From: Streptomyces colonosanans
GTDB lineage: Bacteria; Actinomycetota; Actinomycetes; Streptomycetales; Streptomycetaceae
DNA: 64,000 nt
Assembly (NCBI RefSeq): GCF_001866645.1
Contig: NZ_MLYP01000014.1
Location: 17,309-81,308 of the forward strand
Direction: 5' to 3'
Each line of letters opens with the position of its first letter. The stretch's first letter is position 1. The notes beneath the pieces are model-generated. The model did no database searches, had not been told where the DNA came from, and worked only from the letters and a program-made list of their open reading frames with translations. Both the position numbers and the translations under genes were made by a program. Shown piece by piece: positions 1 through 8,140 of this stretch.

Positions 1-305
1 AGCCGCTTGCCCGGGGTGAACCCGACGGACCCGACGGTGAGCACGATCAGCGCGAAGAGGATGAGCGGCGCCCAGACCTGAGCCGCCTGGTTGTAGCTGT
101 CGGCGATCAGGCCGTATGCGATCAAGAGGCACAGGCCCCAGTCCACGGCGAGGGCACCGAGGCGCCGGCCGGGGCGGGCGATCGAGCCCGGGCCTTCCTC
201 CGGCAGACCGAGTTGCTGACCCCGATATCCGAGGTCCGCGCCGGCTTCTTCCATGGCCGCGCGGGGACCGGAGAGCCACGATCCGACTGCTTGCCTGTTA
301 TCCAC
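1..305 (-). CDS. RDD family membrane protein (3' end outside window)
   Basis: Only the N-terminal part is in the window, read from the GTG at 305 leftward; the gene runs off the left edge. The protein starts VDNRQAVGSWLSGPRAA and has a GxxLGLPEEGPGSIARPGRRLGALAVDW stretch (start at about residue 18 onward, split here) followed by two hydrophobic segments, the usual start of an RDD (Arg-Asp-Asp) transmembrane protein. I chose the GTG at 305 over the ATG at 254 because the 17 extra residues match the N-terminus I remember for Streptomyces relatives just upstream of glnA. RDD proteins are integral membrane proteins of unclear function, some linked to ion transport. It is divergent from glnA. Confidence 0.8.
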   Translation of the reverse strand, partial: MDNRQAVGSWLSGPRAAMEEAGADLGYRGQQLGLPEEGPGSIARPGRRLGALAVDWGLCLLIAYGLIADSYNQAAQVWAPLILFALIVLTVGSVGFTPGKR

Positions 306-366
306 CCGTCCACGGTACTGCCCCCGAATGGGCAGGCATGCGGGTGGGTCGCGAGGGGCGGGCTGG

Positions 367-404
367 TTAACCTGAGAGAAACAAATGGGTCACGCTGGAG
401 AAAT
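367..404 (+). promoter_or_regulatory. GlnR operator of glnA (two a/b box pairs)
   Basis: Four 5-mers lie at exact 11-nt spacing: TTAAC, n6, GAAAC, n6, GTCAC, n6, GAAAT. This fits the actinomycete GlnR consensus gTnAc-n6-GaAAc repeated after 22 nt. It lies about 100 nt upstream of the glnA start, so nitrogen control of glnA by GlnR (OmpR-type regulator) is expected. The binding itself is inferred. Confidence 0.85.
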
Positions 405-502
405 CCCCCATCCCTATCGTCGGGCCCAGCGTGTGCCACCGCCCTGGCCGCACGAACGAACTACCAACCCGGCCGTTCACGACCGGGAGTAGGAGGAGCC
501 GG

Positions 503-1912
503 ATGTTCCAGAACGCCGACGAGGCCAAGAAGTTCATCGCGGACGAGGACGTCAAGTTCATCGATGTCCGCTTCTGCGACCTGCCGGGCGTGATGCAGCA
601 CTTCACGGTGCCGGTAGAGGCGTTCGACCCGGACGAAGAGCTCGCCTTCGACGGATCCTCGATCCGTGGCTTCCAGGCCATTCACGAGTCTGACATGGCA
701 CTGCGCGCGGACCTGTCGACCTCCCGGGTCGACCCCTTCCGCCGCGACAAGACACTGAACATCAACTTCTTCATCCACGACCCGATCACCGGCGAGCAGT
801 ACTCCCGTGACCCGCGGAACGTGGCGAAGAAGGCCGAGGACTACCTCGCCTCCACCGGTATCGCCGACACCGCGTACTTCGGCCCCGAGGCCGAGTTCTA
901 CGTCTTCGACAGTGTCCGGTTCAAGACCGCCGAGAACGAGTCCTTCTACCACATCGACTCCGAGGCCGGCGCCTGGAACACCGGCGCACTGGAGGACAAC
1001 CGCGGTTACAAGGTCCGCTACAAGGGCGGCTACTTCCCGGTCCCGCCCGTCGACCACTTCGCCGACCTGCGCGCGGAGATCTCCCTGGAGCTGGACCGGG
1101 CGGGCCTGAAGGTCGAGCGCCAGCACCACGAGGTGGGCACCGCCGGCCAGGCCGAGATCAACTACAAGTTCAACACGCTGCTCGCCGCCGCCGACGACCT
1201 CCAGCTCTTCAAGTACATCGTGAAGAACGTCGCCTGGCGCAACGGCAAGACGGCGACCTTCATGCCGAAGCCGATCTTCGGTGACAACGGCTCGGGCATG
1301 CATGTGCACCAGTCGCTGTGGAGCAACGGCGACCCGCTGTTCTACGACGAGGCCGGCTATGCGGGCCTGTCGGACACCGCCCGCTACTACATCGGCGGCA
1401 TCCTCAGGCACGCCCCGTCGCTGCTGGCCTTCACCAACCCGACGGTGAACTCCTACCACCGGCTGGTGCCGGGCTTCGAGGCCCCCGTGAACCTGGTGTA
1501 CTCGCAGCGCAACCGCTCCGCCGCGATGCGTATCCCGATCACCGGCTCCAACCCGAAGGCCAAGCGCGTGGAGTTCCGCGCCCCGGACGCCTCCGGCAAC
1601 CCGTACCTGGCCTTCGCGGCGCTTCTGCTGGCCGGCCTGGACGGCATCAAGAACAAGATCGAGCCGGCCGAGCCGATCGACAAGGACCTCTACGAGCTGG
1701 CCCCCGAGGAGCACGCCAACGTCGCGCAGGTCCCGACCTCCCTCGAGGCCGTCCTCGACCGCCTGGAGGCCGACCACGATTTCCTCCTCCAGGGCGACGT
1801 GTTCACGCCCGACCTGATCGAGACGTGGATCGACTTCAAGCGCACCAACGAGATCGCACCGCTGCAGCTGCGTCCGCACCCGCACGAGTTCGAGCTCTAC
1901 TTCGACGTGTGA
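503..1912 (+). CDS. glnA: glutamine synthetase type I (GSI-beta)
   Basis: 469 aa, the normal length for GSI. It makes glutamine from glutamate, ammonia and ATP in the cytoplasm as a dodecamer. Visible motifs are DGSSIRGF near residue 50, the beta-grasp N-domain, PEAEFYVF (metal-ligand Glu), the ATP-binding [12 protein letters not shown] and the NRSAAMRIP loop. Tyr397 in the sequence DLYELAPEE is the expected adenylylation site for GlnE, whose gene lies 32 kb downstream. The ATG at 503 is preceded by AGGAGG at 491-496; an earlier in-frame ATG at 431 would add a non-conserved leader that has no good ribosome site. A strong hairpin follows the stop. Regulation: GlnR boxes upstream and probable adenylylation. 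Confidence 0.97.
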   Translation: MFQNADEAKKFIADEDVKFIDVRFCDLPGVMQHFTVPVEAFDPDEELAFDGSSIRGFQAIHESDMALRADLSTSRVDPFRRDKTLNINFFIHDPITGEQYSRDPRNVAKKAEDYLASTGIADTAYFGPEAEFYVFDSVRFKTAENESFYHIDSEAGAWNTGALEDNRGYKVRYKGGYFPVPPVDHFADLRAEISLELDRAGLKVERQHHEVGTAGQAEINYKFNTLLAAADDLQLFKYIVKNVAWRNGKTATFMPKPIFGDNGSGMHVHQSLWSNGDPLFYDEAGYAGLSDTARYYIGGILRHAPSLLAFTNPTVNSYHRLVPGFEAPVNLVYSQRNRSAAMRIPITGSNPKAKRVEFRAPDASGNPYLAFAALLLAGLDGIKNKIEPAEPIDKDLYELAPEEHANVAQVPTSLEAVLDRLEADHDFLLQGDVFTPDLIETWIDFKRTNEIAPLQLRPHPHEFELYFDV

Positions 1913-1936
1913 GTCGACCGGTCCCGTAGCTCTGCC

Positions 1937-1978
1937 ACGGAGCCCCGTCCCCGCCCCCGGGTGGTGACGGGGCTCCGT
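1937..1978 (+). terminator. rho-independent-type terminator after glnA
   Basis: A 13-bp perfect stem, ACGGAGCCCCGTC paired with GACGGGGCTCCGT, surrounds a 16-nt loop starting 25 nt after the glnA stop. It is followed by a pyrimidine-rich stretch (cgtctcctttcctc), as is usual for Streptomyces terminators. Confidence 0.8.
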
Positions 1979-2127
1979 CGTCTCCTTTCCTCTCTTCCTC
2001 GCAGCTCCTTCGCGAGGGACTCTTTGCCCGCCGTGGAGCCGTTCCCGACCGGTTCATGGGCGGAGCCGGGCGCACAATGGAGTCTGGGACGAGTGCCTTG
2101 GCCATGGGTGCTGCGGGGTGATGCAGG

Positions 2128-3048
2128 ATGCAAAGCCGGTTCCGAAGCGACAGACGGCTGACCGCACGGATGACGGTCACGCTGTTTCTGCTCGGATTGC
2201 TGTACGTGGCGTTCATCGCCGCGTTGATCGCGTTGCTGAAGTCCTGGGTACTGGTCGTCGTGATCGCGGCGGCTGTGCTCGGCGCTCAGTACTGGTTCTC
2301 GGACCGGATCGCGCTGTACGCGATGCACGGGCGGGTCGTGCAGCGGGAGGAGTATCCGCAACTGCACGGCGTGGTCGACCGGCTCTGCGCCGTGGCCGAC
2401 ATGCCCAAGCCGCTCGTCGCCGTCTCCGGTCTGGACATGCCGAACGCGTTCGCGACCGGGCGCAACCCCGACCATGCCGTGGTGTGCGTGACCAGCGGGC
2501 TGCTGCGACGCCTCGAGCCCGACGAGCTGGAGGGCGTGCTGGCGCACGAGCTGTCGCACGTGGCGCACAAGGACGTCGCCGTGATCACCGTGGCATCGTT
2601 CCTCGGGGTGATCGCCGGGCTGATCGTGCGGTTCGCCTTCTACTCGGAGCTCTTCGGGCGGGGGCGCAGGGACCAGAACACCGTCGCCGTCCTGGGCGTG
2701 GTCATGGGTGTCTCGGCGCTCGTCTACGCGATCAGCTTCCTGCTGATCCGGGCCCTGTCCCGGTACCGCGAGCTGGCCGCCGACCGCGCCGCCGCCCACC
2801 TCACCGGGCGCCCCTCGGCGCTGGCGTCCGCGCTGACGAAGCTCACCGGGGACATCGCCCGCATCCCGTCGGAGGACCTGCGCACGGCACAGGCGTTCAA
2901 CGCCTTCTACTTCACCCCCGCCTTCGGTGCCGATCCGGGCCTCTCCCGCCTCTTCTCCACGCACCCCACCCTGGAGCAGCGCCTCGCCCAGCTCGCCCGC
3001 ATCACCGGGGAACTGGGCGAGGCCGCGGAGCCGGGGAAGGCGGGCTGA
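2128..3048 (+). CDS. htpX: M48 family zinc metalloprotease (HtpX-like)
   Basis: 306 aa membrane peptidase. Two hydrophobic segments (about residues 17-57) come first, then the zinc-binding HELSH at residues 140-144 inside VLAHELSHVAHKD, two more hydrophobic segments (about 152-205), and a third metal ligand in SRYRELAADR. HtpX proteases degrade misfolded membrane proteins, with the active site on the cytoplasmic side. The ATG at 2128 has GGGGTG about 8 nt upstream. The stop TGA is directly followed by the GTG of the next gene, so the two are translationally coupled. The neighbour being PspA-associated supports an envelope-stress role. Confidence 0.9.
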   Translation: MQSRFRSDRRLTARMTVTLFLLGLLYVAFIAALIALLKSWVLVVVIAAAVLGAQYWFSDRIALYAMHGRVVQREEYPQLHGVVDRLCAVADMPKPLVAVSGLDMPNAFATGRNPDHAVVCVTSGLLRRLEPDELEGVLAHELSHVAHKDVAVITVASFLGVIAGLIVRFAFYSELFGRGRRDQNTVAVLGVVMGVSALVYAISFLLIRALSRYRELAADRAAAHLTGRPSALASALTKLTGDIARIPSEDLRTAQAFNAFYFTPAFGADPGLSRLFSTHPTLEQRLAQLARITGELGEAAEPGKAG

Positions 3049-3645
3049 GTGCCGATGGGACTCCGACTCCTGGACATCCTGCTCGGCCGTACGAAGCCGG
3101 TGGCGCCCGACCTCGACCGGCTGTTCGCCCTGCCGTCGGCGGCGATCACACTCGAGGCCGCCGCCGGGTTCACCCCGACGGGGAACGGCGCGGTCTGCTT
3201 CGCCACGGTCGAGGGCGGCGCCTTCGCCCAGACACATCGCGAGGTCCAGGCACTCCTCGACGCGGACAGCGACCGGGGCGGACCGCCCGTCGAGTTGCGG
3301 CGGGACGACTACGGCTACTCCTGGCTGGTGTCACGCCGCACCCCCGACCAGCTGTCCGCCCTGGTCAACGATCTGCACGCGGTGAACAGCGCGATGGAGG
3401 TCAACGGCTTCGGCCCGCAGCTGCTGTGCTCGGTGGTCGGCTTCGAGGACACCGGCGGGCGGCGGCTCGGCCTGGTGTACCTGTACAAGCGGGGCACCTT
3501 CTATCCGTTCGCGCCGCTCGCCGGGCGGGGCGAACGGCGCGACAACGCGCTGGAGCTGCAGATCAAGGCCGCGCTCGCCGACGACCTGCGGATCGAGCAG
3601 GACCTCGGCCGCTGGTTCCCGATCTGGGGCGCGCCCGGTCTGTGA
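3049..3645 (+). CDS. PspA-associated protein PspAB
   Basis: 198 aa soluble protein starting VPMGLRLLDILLGRTK, a beginning shared by the PspAB family found with HtpX and PspA-type phage-shock proteins in actinobacteria. No transmembrane segment or catalytic motif is visible. The GTG at 3049 abuts the stop of the htpX-like gene; the ATG at 3055 two codons later is an alternative. Its role is inferred from context: accessory to envelope-stress or membrane quality control. Family assignment is from memory of the N-terminus and from gene order. Confidence 0.72.
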   Translation: MPMGLRLLDILLGRTKPVAPDLDRLFALPSAAITLEAAAGFTPTGNGAVCFATVEGGAFAQTHREVQALLDADSDRGGPPVELRRDDYGYSWLVSRRTPDQLSALVNDLHAVNSAMEVNGFGPQLLCSVVGFEDTGGRRLGLVYLYKRGTFYPFAPLAGRGERRDNALELQIKAALADDLRIEQDLGRWFPIWGAPGL

Positions 3646-3774
3646 GCGGACGCTCCCCCGTCACCGCGGTAAGGAGGCCGTCACTCGGCGTGCATCTCCC
3701 TTTCCACGGACCTAGAGTCGAACGAAAGGGCACGAATGCCGCGACGCGAGCGCGGCTGCAGCAAGGGGTCCGGG

Positions 3775-4329
3775 ATGAGCAATCTCTTTGTCGTCGCCTA
3801 CAACGACCTCGACACCGCGAACCAGGTGCGCGAGAAGCTGTTCCAGATGTCCAGGGAGCATCTCGTCGACCTGGAGGACGCGGTGGTCGTCGAGCGGCGC
3901 GAGGACGGGAAGATCAAGCTGCACCAGTCGGTCAGCAACCCGGCCGTCGGCGCGGCCGGGGGCGCGCTGTGGGGCGGCGTGATCGGGCTGCTGTTCCTGC
4001 AGCCGCTGCTCGGCGCGGCAGTGGGCGCCGCGGCCGGTGCCGCCGGTGGCGCGCTCACCGACACGGGCATCAACGACGACTTCATGCGGGACCTCAGCAA
4101 CAACCTGCGGCCGGGCGCCGCCGCCCTCTTCGCGCTGTTCAGGACGGCCGCCACCGACAAGGTGATTCCGCGGATCGCCGAGTACGGCGGCCAGCTGGTG
4201 CAGACATCGCTCAGCCAGACGGACGAGGACGCGCTGCGCGAGGCACTCGAGGCGGCCCAGAGGCCGGACACCGGGAGCAGCACGCCCGCCGGCGGACCGG
4301 ATACCGGGAGCGGCACGCCCGCCACCTGA
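3775..4329 (+). CDS. DUF1269 domain membrane protein
   Basis: 184 aa from the ATG at 3775, which follows the AAGGGGTCCGGG ribosome site. It starts MSNLFVVAYNDLDTA, has a strand-rich N-domain, then a glycine/alanine-rich hydrophobic hairpin (about residues 58-105, GGALWGGVIGLLF and AAVGAAAGAAGGAL), then a C-domain. This is the layout of DUF1269 proteins, small membrane-associated proteins of unknown role. The tail holds two near-identical PDTGS(S/G)TPA units. A TAGAGT hexamer at 3713 may be its -10. An in-frame ATG at 3736 exists but would add a basic leader that is not typical of the family. Confidence 0.8.
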   Translation: MSNLFVVAYNDLDTANQVREKLFQMSREHLVDLEDAVVVERREDGKIKLHQSVSNPAVGAAGGALWGGVIGLLFLQPLLGAAVGAAAGAAGGALTDTGINDDFMRDLSNNLRPGAAALFALFRTAATDKVIPRIAEYGGQLVQTSLSQTDEDALREALEAAQRPDTGSSTPAGGPDTGSGTPAT

Positions 4330-4419
4330 ATCGCGACCGCGTCACGCCTGAGGCGGCCTCTCGGGGACGCCCGGACGCCGGGCGCCCCGCCGCAGCGAGA
4401 GGGCACCCGGCGTCATGGC

Positions 4420-4728
4420 TCAGCGGCTGTAGCGGATCAGCGCCCGCACCATGTGGCACGTCGTGTCCGACGGCGGATGCACGCCGATCAGCTGCGCCGT
4501 GATGCGAATCATCGCGTTGTGGGCCTGGTTCGGTGCGTACACCCCGGAGTCGAGCAAGGCGATGGCGAGACGCATCGCCTTGAGGCGCCGGTTGTGCGTG
4601 ATGTACCACTCGCGCGGCCGCCCCGGCGGGAGCGGACACTTGGCCACCGGCTCGTACGGCAGGTCCAGCGGGACGGGTCGGCGGGCAGTGGACTGGGTCG
4701 GCTTCGGCTTGGTTGCGGCAGCGGGCAC
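4420..4728 (-). CDS. conserved hypothetical protein, Streptomyces type
   Basis: 102 aa basic, soluble protein with REWYITHNRRLKAMRLAIALLDSGVY and a C-terminal HPPSDTTCHMVRALIRYSR (segments given separately, not contiguous). I do not recognise a domain with a known role, but similar short proteins occur widely in streptomycetes. Start choice: AGGAGG directly abuts the ATG at 4734 with no spacing, so that ATG can hardly be used; the GTG at 4728 is 6 nt from the AGGAGG and is the better start. It is divergent from the ArsC-like gene across 165 nt. Confidence 0.6.
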   Translation of the reverse strand: MPAAATKPKPTQSTARRPVPLDLPYEPVAKCPLPPGRPREWYITHNRRLKAMRLAIALLDSGVYAPNQAHNAMIRITAQLIGVHPPSDTTCHMVRALIRYSR

Positions 4729-4893
4729 AGGCATCCTCCTGTCGCGGTCAGGGAGCCGTCGGAAACCCCGGCAACTCCCTCGAACACTGCTTCTAGTTTA
4801 CTGCCCGGCACTGACAAAAGCCGCTGGCCACAAGGGGTTTGGGCCAGGCTGCGACGGGGGTGGTCGAAGGTGTTTCGGCTACCGTGTGGGGCT

Positions 4894-5253
4894 ATGGAGA
4901 TCTGGATCAACCCGGCCTGTTCGAAGTGCCGCAGCGCCCTCACGCTGCTCGATGCCGAGGGTGCCGACTACACCGTGCGCCGCTATCTGGAGGACGTACC
5001 GGGCGAGGACGAGATCCGGGACGTCCTCGCCCGGCTCGGCCTCGAACCGTGGGACATCACGCGCACCCAGGAGGCCCTCGCCAAGGAACTCGGCATGAAG
5101 GAGTGGGCACGGGACGCCGCGACCCGCGATCGCTGGGTGCGTGCGCTCGCCGAGCACCCCCGGCTCATCCAACGGCCGATCATCACCGCCGACGACGGTA
5201 CGGCCGTCGTCGCACGCACGGAGGAGGCGGTACGGGACGCTCTGTCCCGGTAA
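4894..5253 (+). CDS. ArsC/Spx-like arsenate reductase family protein
   Basis: 119 aa with a thioredoxin fold of the ArsC type. Cys9 and Cys12 lie in NPACSKCRSA; the conserved RPII is near residue 90. Classic glutaredoxin-linked ArsC has one catalytic Cys in this loop, and Spx-type members have CxxC; here the spacing CxxC is present. The partner reductant and substrate cannot be told from sequence, and no ars genes are nearby, so arsenate may not be the substrate. The start ATG at 4894 follows a TACCGT hexamer by 8 nt, which may indicate a leaderless message. It converges with the hydrolase gene. Confidence 0.8.
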   Translation: MEIWINPACSKCRSALTLLDAEGADYTVRRYLEDVPGEDEIRDVLARLGLEPWDITRTQEALAKELGMKEWARDAATRDRWVRALAEHPRLIQRPIITADDGTAVVARTEEAVRDALSR

Positions 5254-5277
5254 GTCACGCCTCCCGATGGGGTGGGC

Positions 5278-6144
5278 TCAGCCGCTCAGGAATTCCGAGA
5301 GGCGGCGGTTCGTGGCCACCGGGTTGGTGTGCGGCAGGGCGTGGTGCGAGACGTCCGGCAGGACGGCGGTCTCCATCAACGGCAGCAACTCGGCCGCATG
5401 AGCGACCACTTGACGGCTGTCATGGGCTTTGCTGCTCGCGGCGACGAGCAGCAGAACCGGCATGTGCAGCGAGCGCAGCGCGGCGGTGCTTGGGCGCGGC
5501 CCGGTGACCGGCCTCACCATCGGGAAGCCGGCCGTCGCCTCCTGGAGCCGCAGCCACTCCACATCCAGTGCCGCCCCGCCCGTCTCCCACTCCAGGAAGG
5601 CACGGATACGGCGTGCGGTGGGACGCAGCAGCATGGGAAGGGCGTGCAGGAGGTACCCGGCCCGGAACCCGGTGAAGCACTGGGTCGGGTCGAGCAGGGC
5701 GAGGCGGGTGATCCGGGCGGGCGCGCGCAGCGCGTAATGGAGCGCGATCCAGCCGCCGTAGGAATACCCGGCCAGCGCGGTCGAGTCGATGCCCAGCCCG
5801 TCGAGGACGGCGTCGAGCCAGGACGTCAGGTCGGCGACGGTACGCAGAGAGCGGCGAGGGTCCGCGACGCTGCGACCGGGTTCGCCGGGCAGGTCGATGG
5901 CGTGGACCCGGTGAGCGCGGGAGAGGACTGCCGCGTTGGCATACCAGGACACCGACGACGTGCGGCCACCCGGTATGAGGACGAGCGGCGGGCCGTCCGA
6001 CGGGCCGCAACTGTTCACGCACGTGGTGCCGAAGGGCGTGGGGACGGCGTTCGGTTCGGTGTCCGCGGGCCACTTCGCCAGCACCTTGTCGTACGCCGCG
6101 TGGAAGTCCGCCTGATGGTGCGCCTCGTACACATACGGCTCCAT
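5278..6144 (-). CDS. alpha/beta-fold hydrolase
   Basis: 288 aa from the ATG at 6144. It has an oxyanion-hole LIPGG motif, the nucleophile elbow GYSYGG (Ser in the AGYSYGGW stretch), an Asp in the region DPTQCF or later acid site, and the C-terminal His in DVSHHALPH. This is the normal order for an alpha/beta hydrolase of about 280 aa with no signal peptide. The substrate is unknown. It is divergent from a MarR regulator, with a 34-nt palindrome between the two starts, so it is probably that regulator's target. Confidence 0.85.
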   Translation of the reverse strand: MEPYVYEAHHQADFHAAYDKVLAKWPADTEPNAVPTPFGTTCVNSCGPSDGPPLVLIPGGRTSSVSWYANAAVLSRAHRVHAIDLPGEPGRSVADPRRSLRTVADLTSWLDAVLDGLGIDSTALAGYSYGGWIALHYALRAPARITRLALLDPTQCFTGFRAGYLLHALPMLLRPTARRIRAFLEWETGGAALDVEWLRLQEATAGFPMVRPVTGPRPSTAALRSLHMPVLLLVAASSKAHDSRQVVAHAAELLPLMETAVLPDVSHHALPHTNPVATNRRLSEFLSG

Positions 6145-6154
6145 ACCCCTTACT

Positions 6155-6188
6155 CTCTCGCTGAGCAAGATACTTGTCCAGCGAGATA
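6155..6188. promoter_or_regulatory. inverted-repeat operator, MarR type
   Basis: Arms CTCTCGCTGAGCAAGATA and TTGTCCAGCGAGATA form a nearly symmetric 34-nt palindrome (CTCGCTG-n-CAAG facing CTTG-n-CAGCGAG). It lies between the divergent hydrolase (start 6144) and MarR (start 6210) genes and can overlap both promoters, so autoregulation and control of the hydrolase are likely. Binding is inferred from position and symmetry. Confidence 0.7.
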
Positions 6189-6209
6189 TAGCGGAACCTT
6201 GAGGATGCG

Positions 6210-6731
6210 GTGGTGGACATGGCAGAGCAGGCAGACCCGGGACCGGAGCTGGAGATCGTCCACCTCCTGCGTGCGGTGACCGTCGAACTCGGCCTGCACA
6301 GCGCCCGGTTCGCGAACCGGAACGGCATGCACCCGACGGACGTCCGCGCCCTGATCGCCCTCATGGACGCGTCCCGCGCCGGGGAGGACATGACCGCGGG
6401 GCGCCTCGGCGCCCTCCTCGGCCTCAACTCCGCCGGCACCACAGCCCTGATCGACCGCCTCGAACGACTCGGGCACGTGCGGCGGGTACGGGACGGACGC
6501 GACCGGCGGAGGGTGCTCGTCGAGGTCGACGCGCGGGCGGTGGAACTGGGATGGGAGTTCTTCGGGCCGCTGATCGGGCGGGCGGTGGACCTGCTCGAGG
6601 AGTACGACGAGCGGGAACTGGCGGCGGTGCGGCAATTCCTCACCGGGGTGCGCGAGGCCGTGACGGACCCCGAGGGGGCACCGGCCGGCATCCCCTCACG
6701 ACCTGGGCCGCACCCGTCGGCCACCATGTGA
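6210..6731 (+). CDS. MarR family transcriptional regulator
   Basis: 173 aa winged-helix regulator. The HTH lies at about residues 55-95 (TAGRLGALLGLNSAGTTALI, DRLERLGHVRR as the recognition part) followed by a wing with RDGRDRRRVLVEV. The C-terminal helices serve dimerisation, and the last 20 residues are a proline-rich tail. Two starts are possible, ATG at 6210 or the second Met at 6219; the first keeps a longer N-terminus but no strong ribosome site is visible. The divergent hydrolase and the palindrome between them suggest a local repressor answering to a small ligand. Confidence 0.88.
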   Translation: MVDMAEQADPGPELEIVHLLRAVTVELGLHSARFANRNGMHPTDVRALIALMDASRAGEDMTAGRLGALLGLNSAGTTALIDRLERLGHVRRVRDGRDRRRVLVEVDARAVELGWEFFGPLIGRAVDLLEEYDERELAAVRQFLTGVREAVTDPEGAPAGIPSRPGPHPSATM

Positions 6732-6752
6732 TTCCCGGCACACAAGCCGCAC

Positions 6753-6790
6753 GTAACACGGGGTTCACATTTGGGCAATGGTCGGGAAAT
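6753..6790 (+). promoter_or_regulatory. GlnR operator of glnII (two a/b box pairs)
   Basis: GTAAC, n6, TTCAC, n6, GCAAT, n6, GAAAT at exact 11-nt periodicity, 111-148 nt before the glnII start. The same architecture is present upstream of glnA at 367-404, although the second and third boxes here are further from consensus. Expected effect: activation of glnII under nitrogen limitation. Confidence 0.82.
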
Positions 6791-6900
6791 CGCAGGTTGA
6801 CAGGCTGCGGGGCAGCACAACACACCGCGCCCCGCTGCCGCTGCGCCGCGCATCCGCACCAACGCGACCTCACGGTCGAGACCCCGAAGGATGAGCCCCC

Positions 6901-7929
6901 GTGACCTTCAAGGCTGAGTACATCTGGATCGATGGCACCGCGCCGACGGCCAAGCTTCGTTCCAAGACGAAGATCCTGGCGGGCGACGCCCAGGGTGCGC
7001 AGCTGCCGCTGTGGGGCTTCGACGGGTCCTCCACCAACCAGGCCGAGGGCCACTTCTCTGACCTCGTGCTCAAGCCGGTCTTCTCCTGCCCCGACCCGAT
7101 CCGCGGCGGCGGCGACATCCTGGTGATGTGCGAGGTCCTCAACACGGACATGACCCCGCACCGGTCCAACACGCGTGCCGCGCTGGCCGAGGTCGCCGAG
7201 AAGTTCGCCGCGCAGGAGCCGATCTTCGGTATCGAGCAGGAGTACACCTTCTTCGACGGCATGCGTCCGCTCGGCTTCCCCGAGGGCGGCTTCCCGGCCC
7301 CGCAGGGCGGCTACTACTGCGGTGTCGGCGCGGACGAGATCTTCGGCCGTGACGTCGTCGAGGCGCACCTGGACAACTGCCTGAAGGCGGGCCTCGGCAT
7401 CTCCGGTATCAACGCCGAGGTCATGCCCGGCCAGTGGGAGTTCCAGGTCGGTCCGCTGTCCCCGCTGGAGGTCTCCGACCAGCTGTGGGTCGCCCGCTGG
7501 CTGCTGTACCGCACCGCCGAGGACTTCAACGTCTCCGCCACCCTCGACCCGAAGCCGGTCAAGGGCGACTGGAACGGCGCCGGCGCGCACACCAACTTCT
7601 CCACCAAGGCGATGCGCGAGGGCTACGACGCGATCATCACGGCGTGCGAGTCGCTCGGCGAGGGCTCCAAGCCGCTGGACCACGTCAAGAACTACGGCGC
7701 CGGCATCGACGACCGCCTGACCGGCGCGCACGAGACCGCCCCGTGGGACGAGTACTCGTACGGTGTCGCCGACCGCGGTGCCTCGGTCCGCATCCCGTGG
7801 CAGGTCGAGAGGGACCGCAAGGGCTACATCGAGGACCGCCGCCCGAACGCCAACGTCGACCCGTACGTGGTCACGCGCCTGCTCACCGACACGTGCTGCG
7901 CCGCGCTGGAGAAGGCCGGCCAGGTCTGA
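6901..7929 (+). CDS. glnII: glutamine synthetase type II (eukaryote-like)
   Basis: 342 aa, the length of GSII, far shorter than GSI. It carries LPLWGFDGSST, PIFGIEQEYTF (metal site), GDWNGAGAHTNFS (ATP/glutamate site) and ASVRIPWQVE. GSII forms decamers and is not controlled by adenylylation; no counterpart of the GlnA Tyr397 loop is seen. The start is the GTG at 6901 (VTFKAEYIW), where homologues begin. The GlnR-type operator upstream and a 17-bp terminator downstream make it a single-gene unit. Confidence 0.96.
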   Translation: MTFKAEYIWIDGTAPTAKLRSKTKILAGDAQGAQLPLWGFDGSSTNQAEGHFSDLVLKPVFSCPDPIRGGGDILVMCEVLNTDMTPHRSNTRAALAEVAEKFAAQEPIFGIEQEYTFFDGMRPLGFPEGGFPAPQGGYYCGVGADEIFGRDVVEAHLDNCLKAGLGISGINAEVMPGQWEFQVGPLSPLEVSDQLWVARWLLYRTAEDFNVSATLDPKPVKGDWNGAGAHTNFSTKAMREGYDAIITACESLGEGSKPLDHVKNYGAGIDDRLTGAHETAPWDEYSYGVADRGASVRIPWQVERDRKGYIEDRRPNANVDPYVVTRLLTDTCCAALEKAGQV

Positions 7930-7942
7930 TCTCGCTCGCTCC

Positions 7943-7981
7943 GCGAGGGGGCGCACACCGCTCTGGTGTGCGCCCCCTCGC
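7943..7981 (+). terminator. terminator after glnII
   Basis: A 17-bp perfect stem, GCGAGGGGGCGCACACC with its complement, and a 5-nt loop (gctct), begins 14 nt after the glnII stop. There is no clear T-run, as often in Streptomyces. Confidence 0.9.
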
Positions 7982-8140
7982 GTTGTCAGTGGGGCGTGCC
8001 AGGACGAGGACCGCGACGCTCACCCCAAGTACGCGCCGCACGCCGGCCCTTGACGCGACACCGCGGCGCCGCCGGTTCGGATCTTCTCTGTCAGCAGAAC
8101 TCGCTTCCGCGCCGTGCTCCGGCCGGGCAGAGTTGCCGGT

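Noticed and set aside
431..502. Longer N-terminus for glnA from an ATG at 431
   Set aside because: The ATG at 503 has an ideal AGGAGG and matches the usual GSI start.
461..1885. Long antisense open frame over glnA
   Set aside because: High-GC codon bias keeps antisense frames open; its amino-acid content is Val/Gly/Arg-rich with no known motif and glnA is certain on the other strand.
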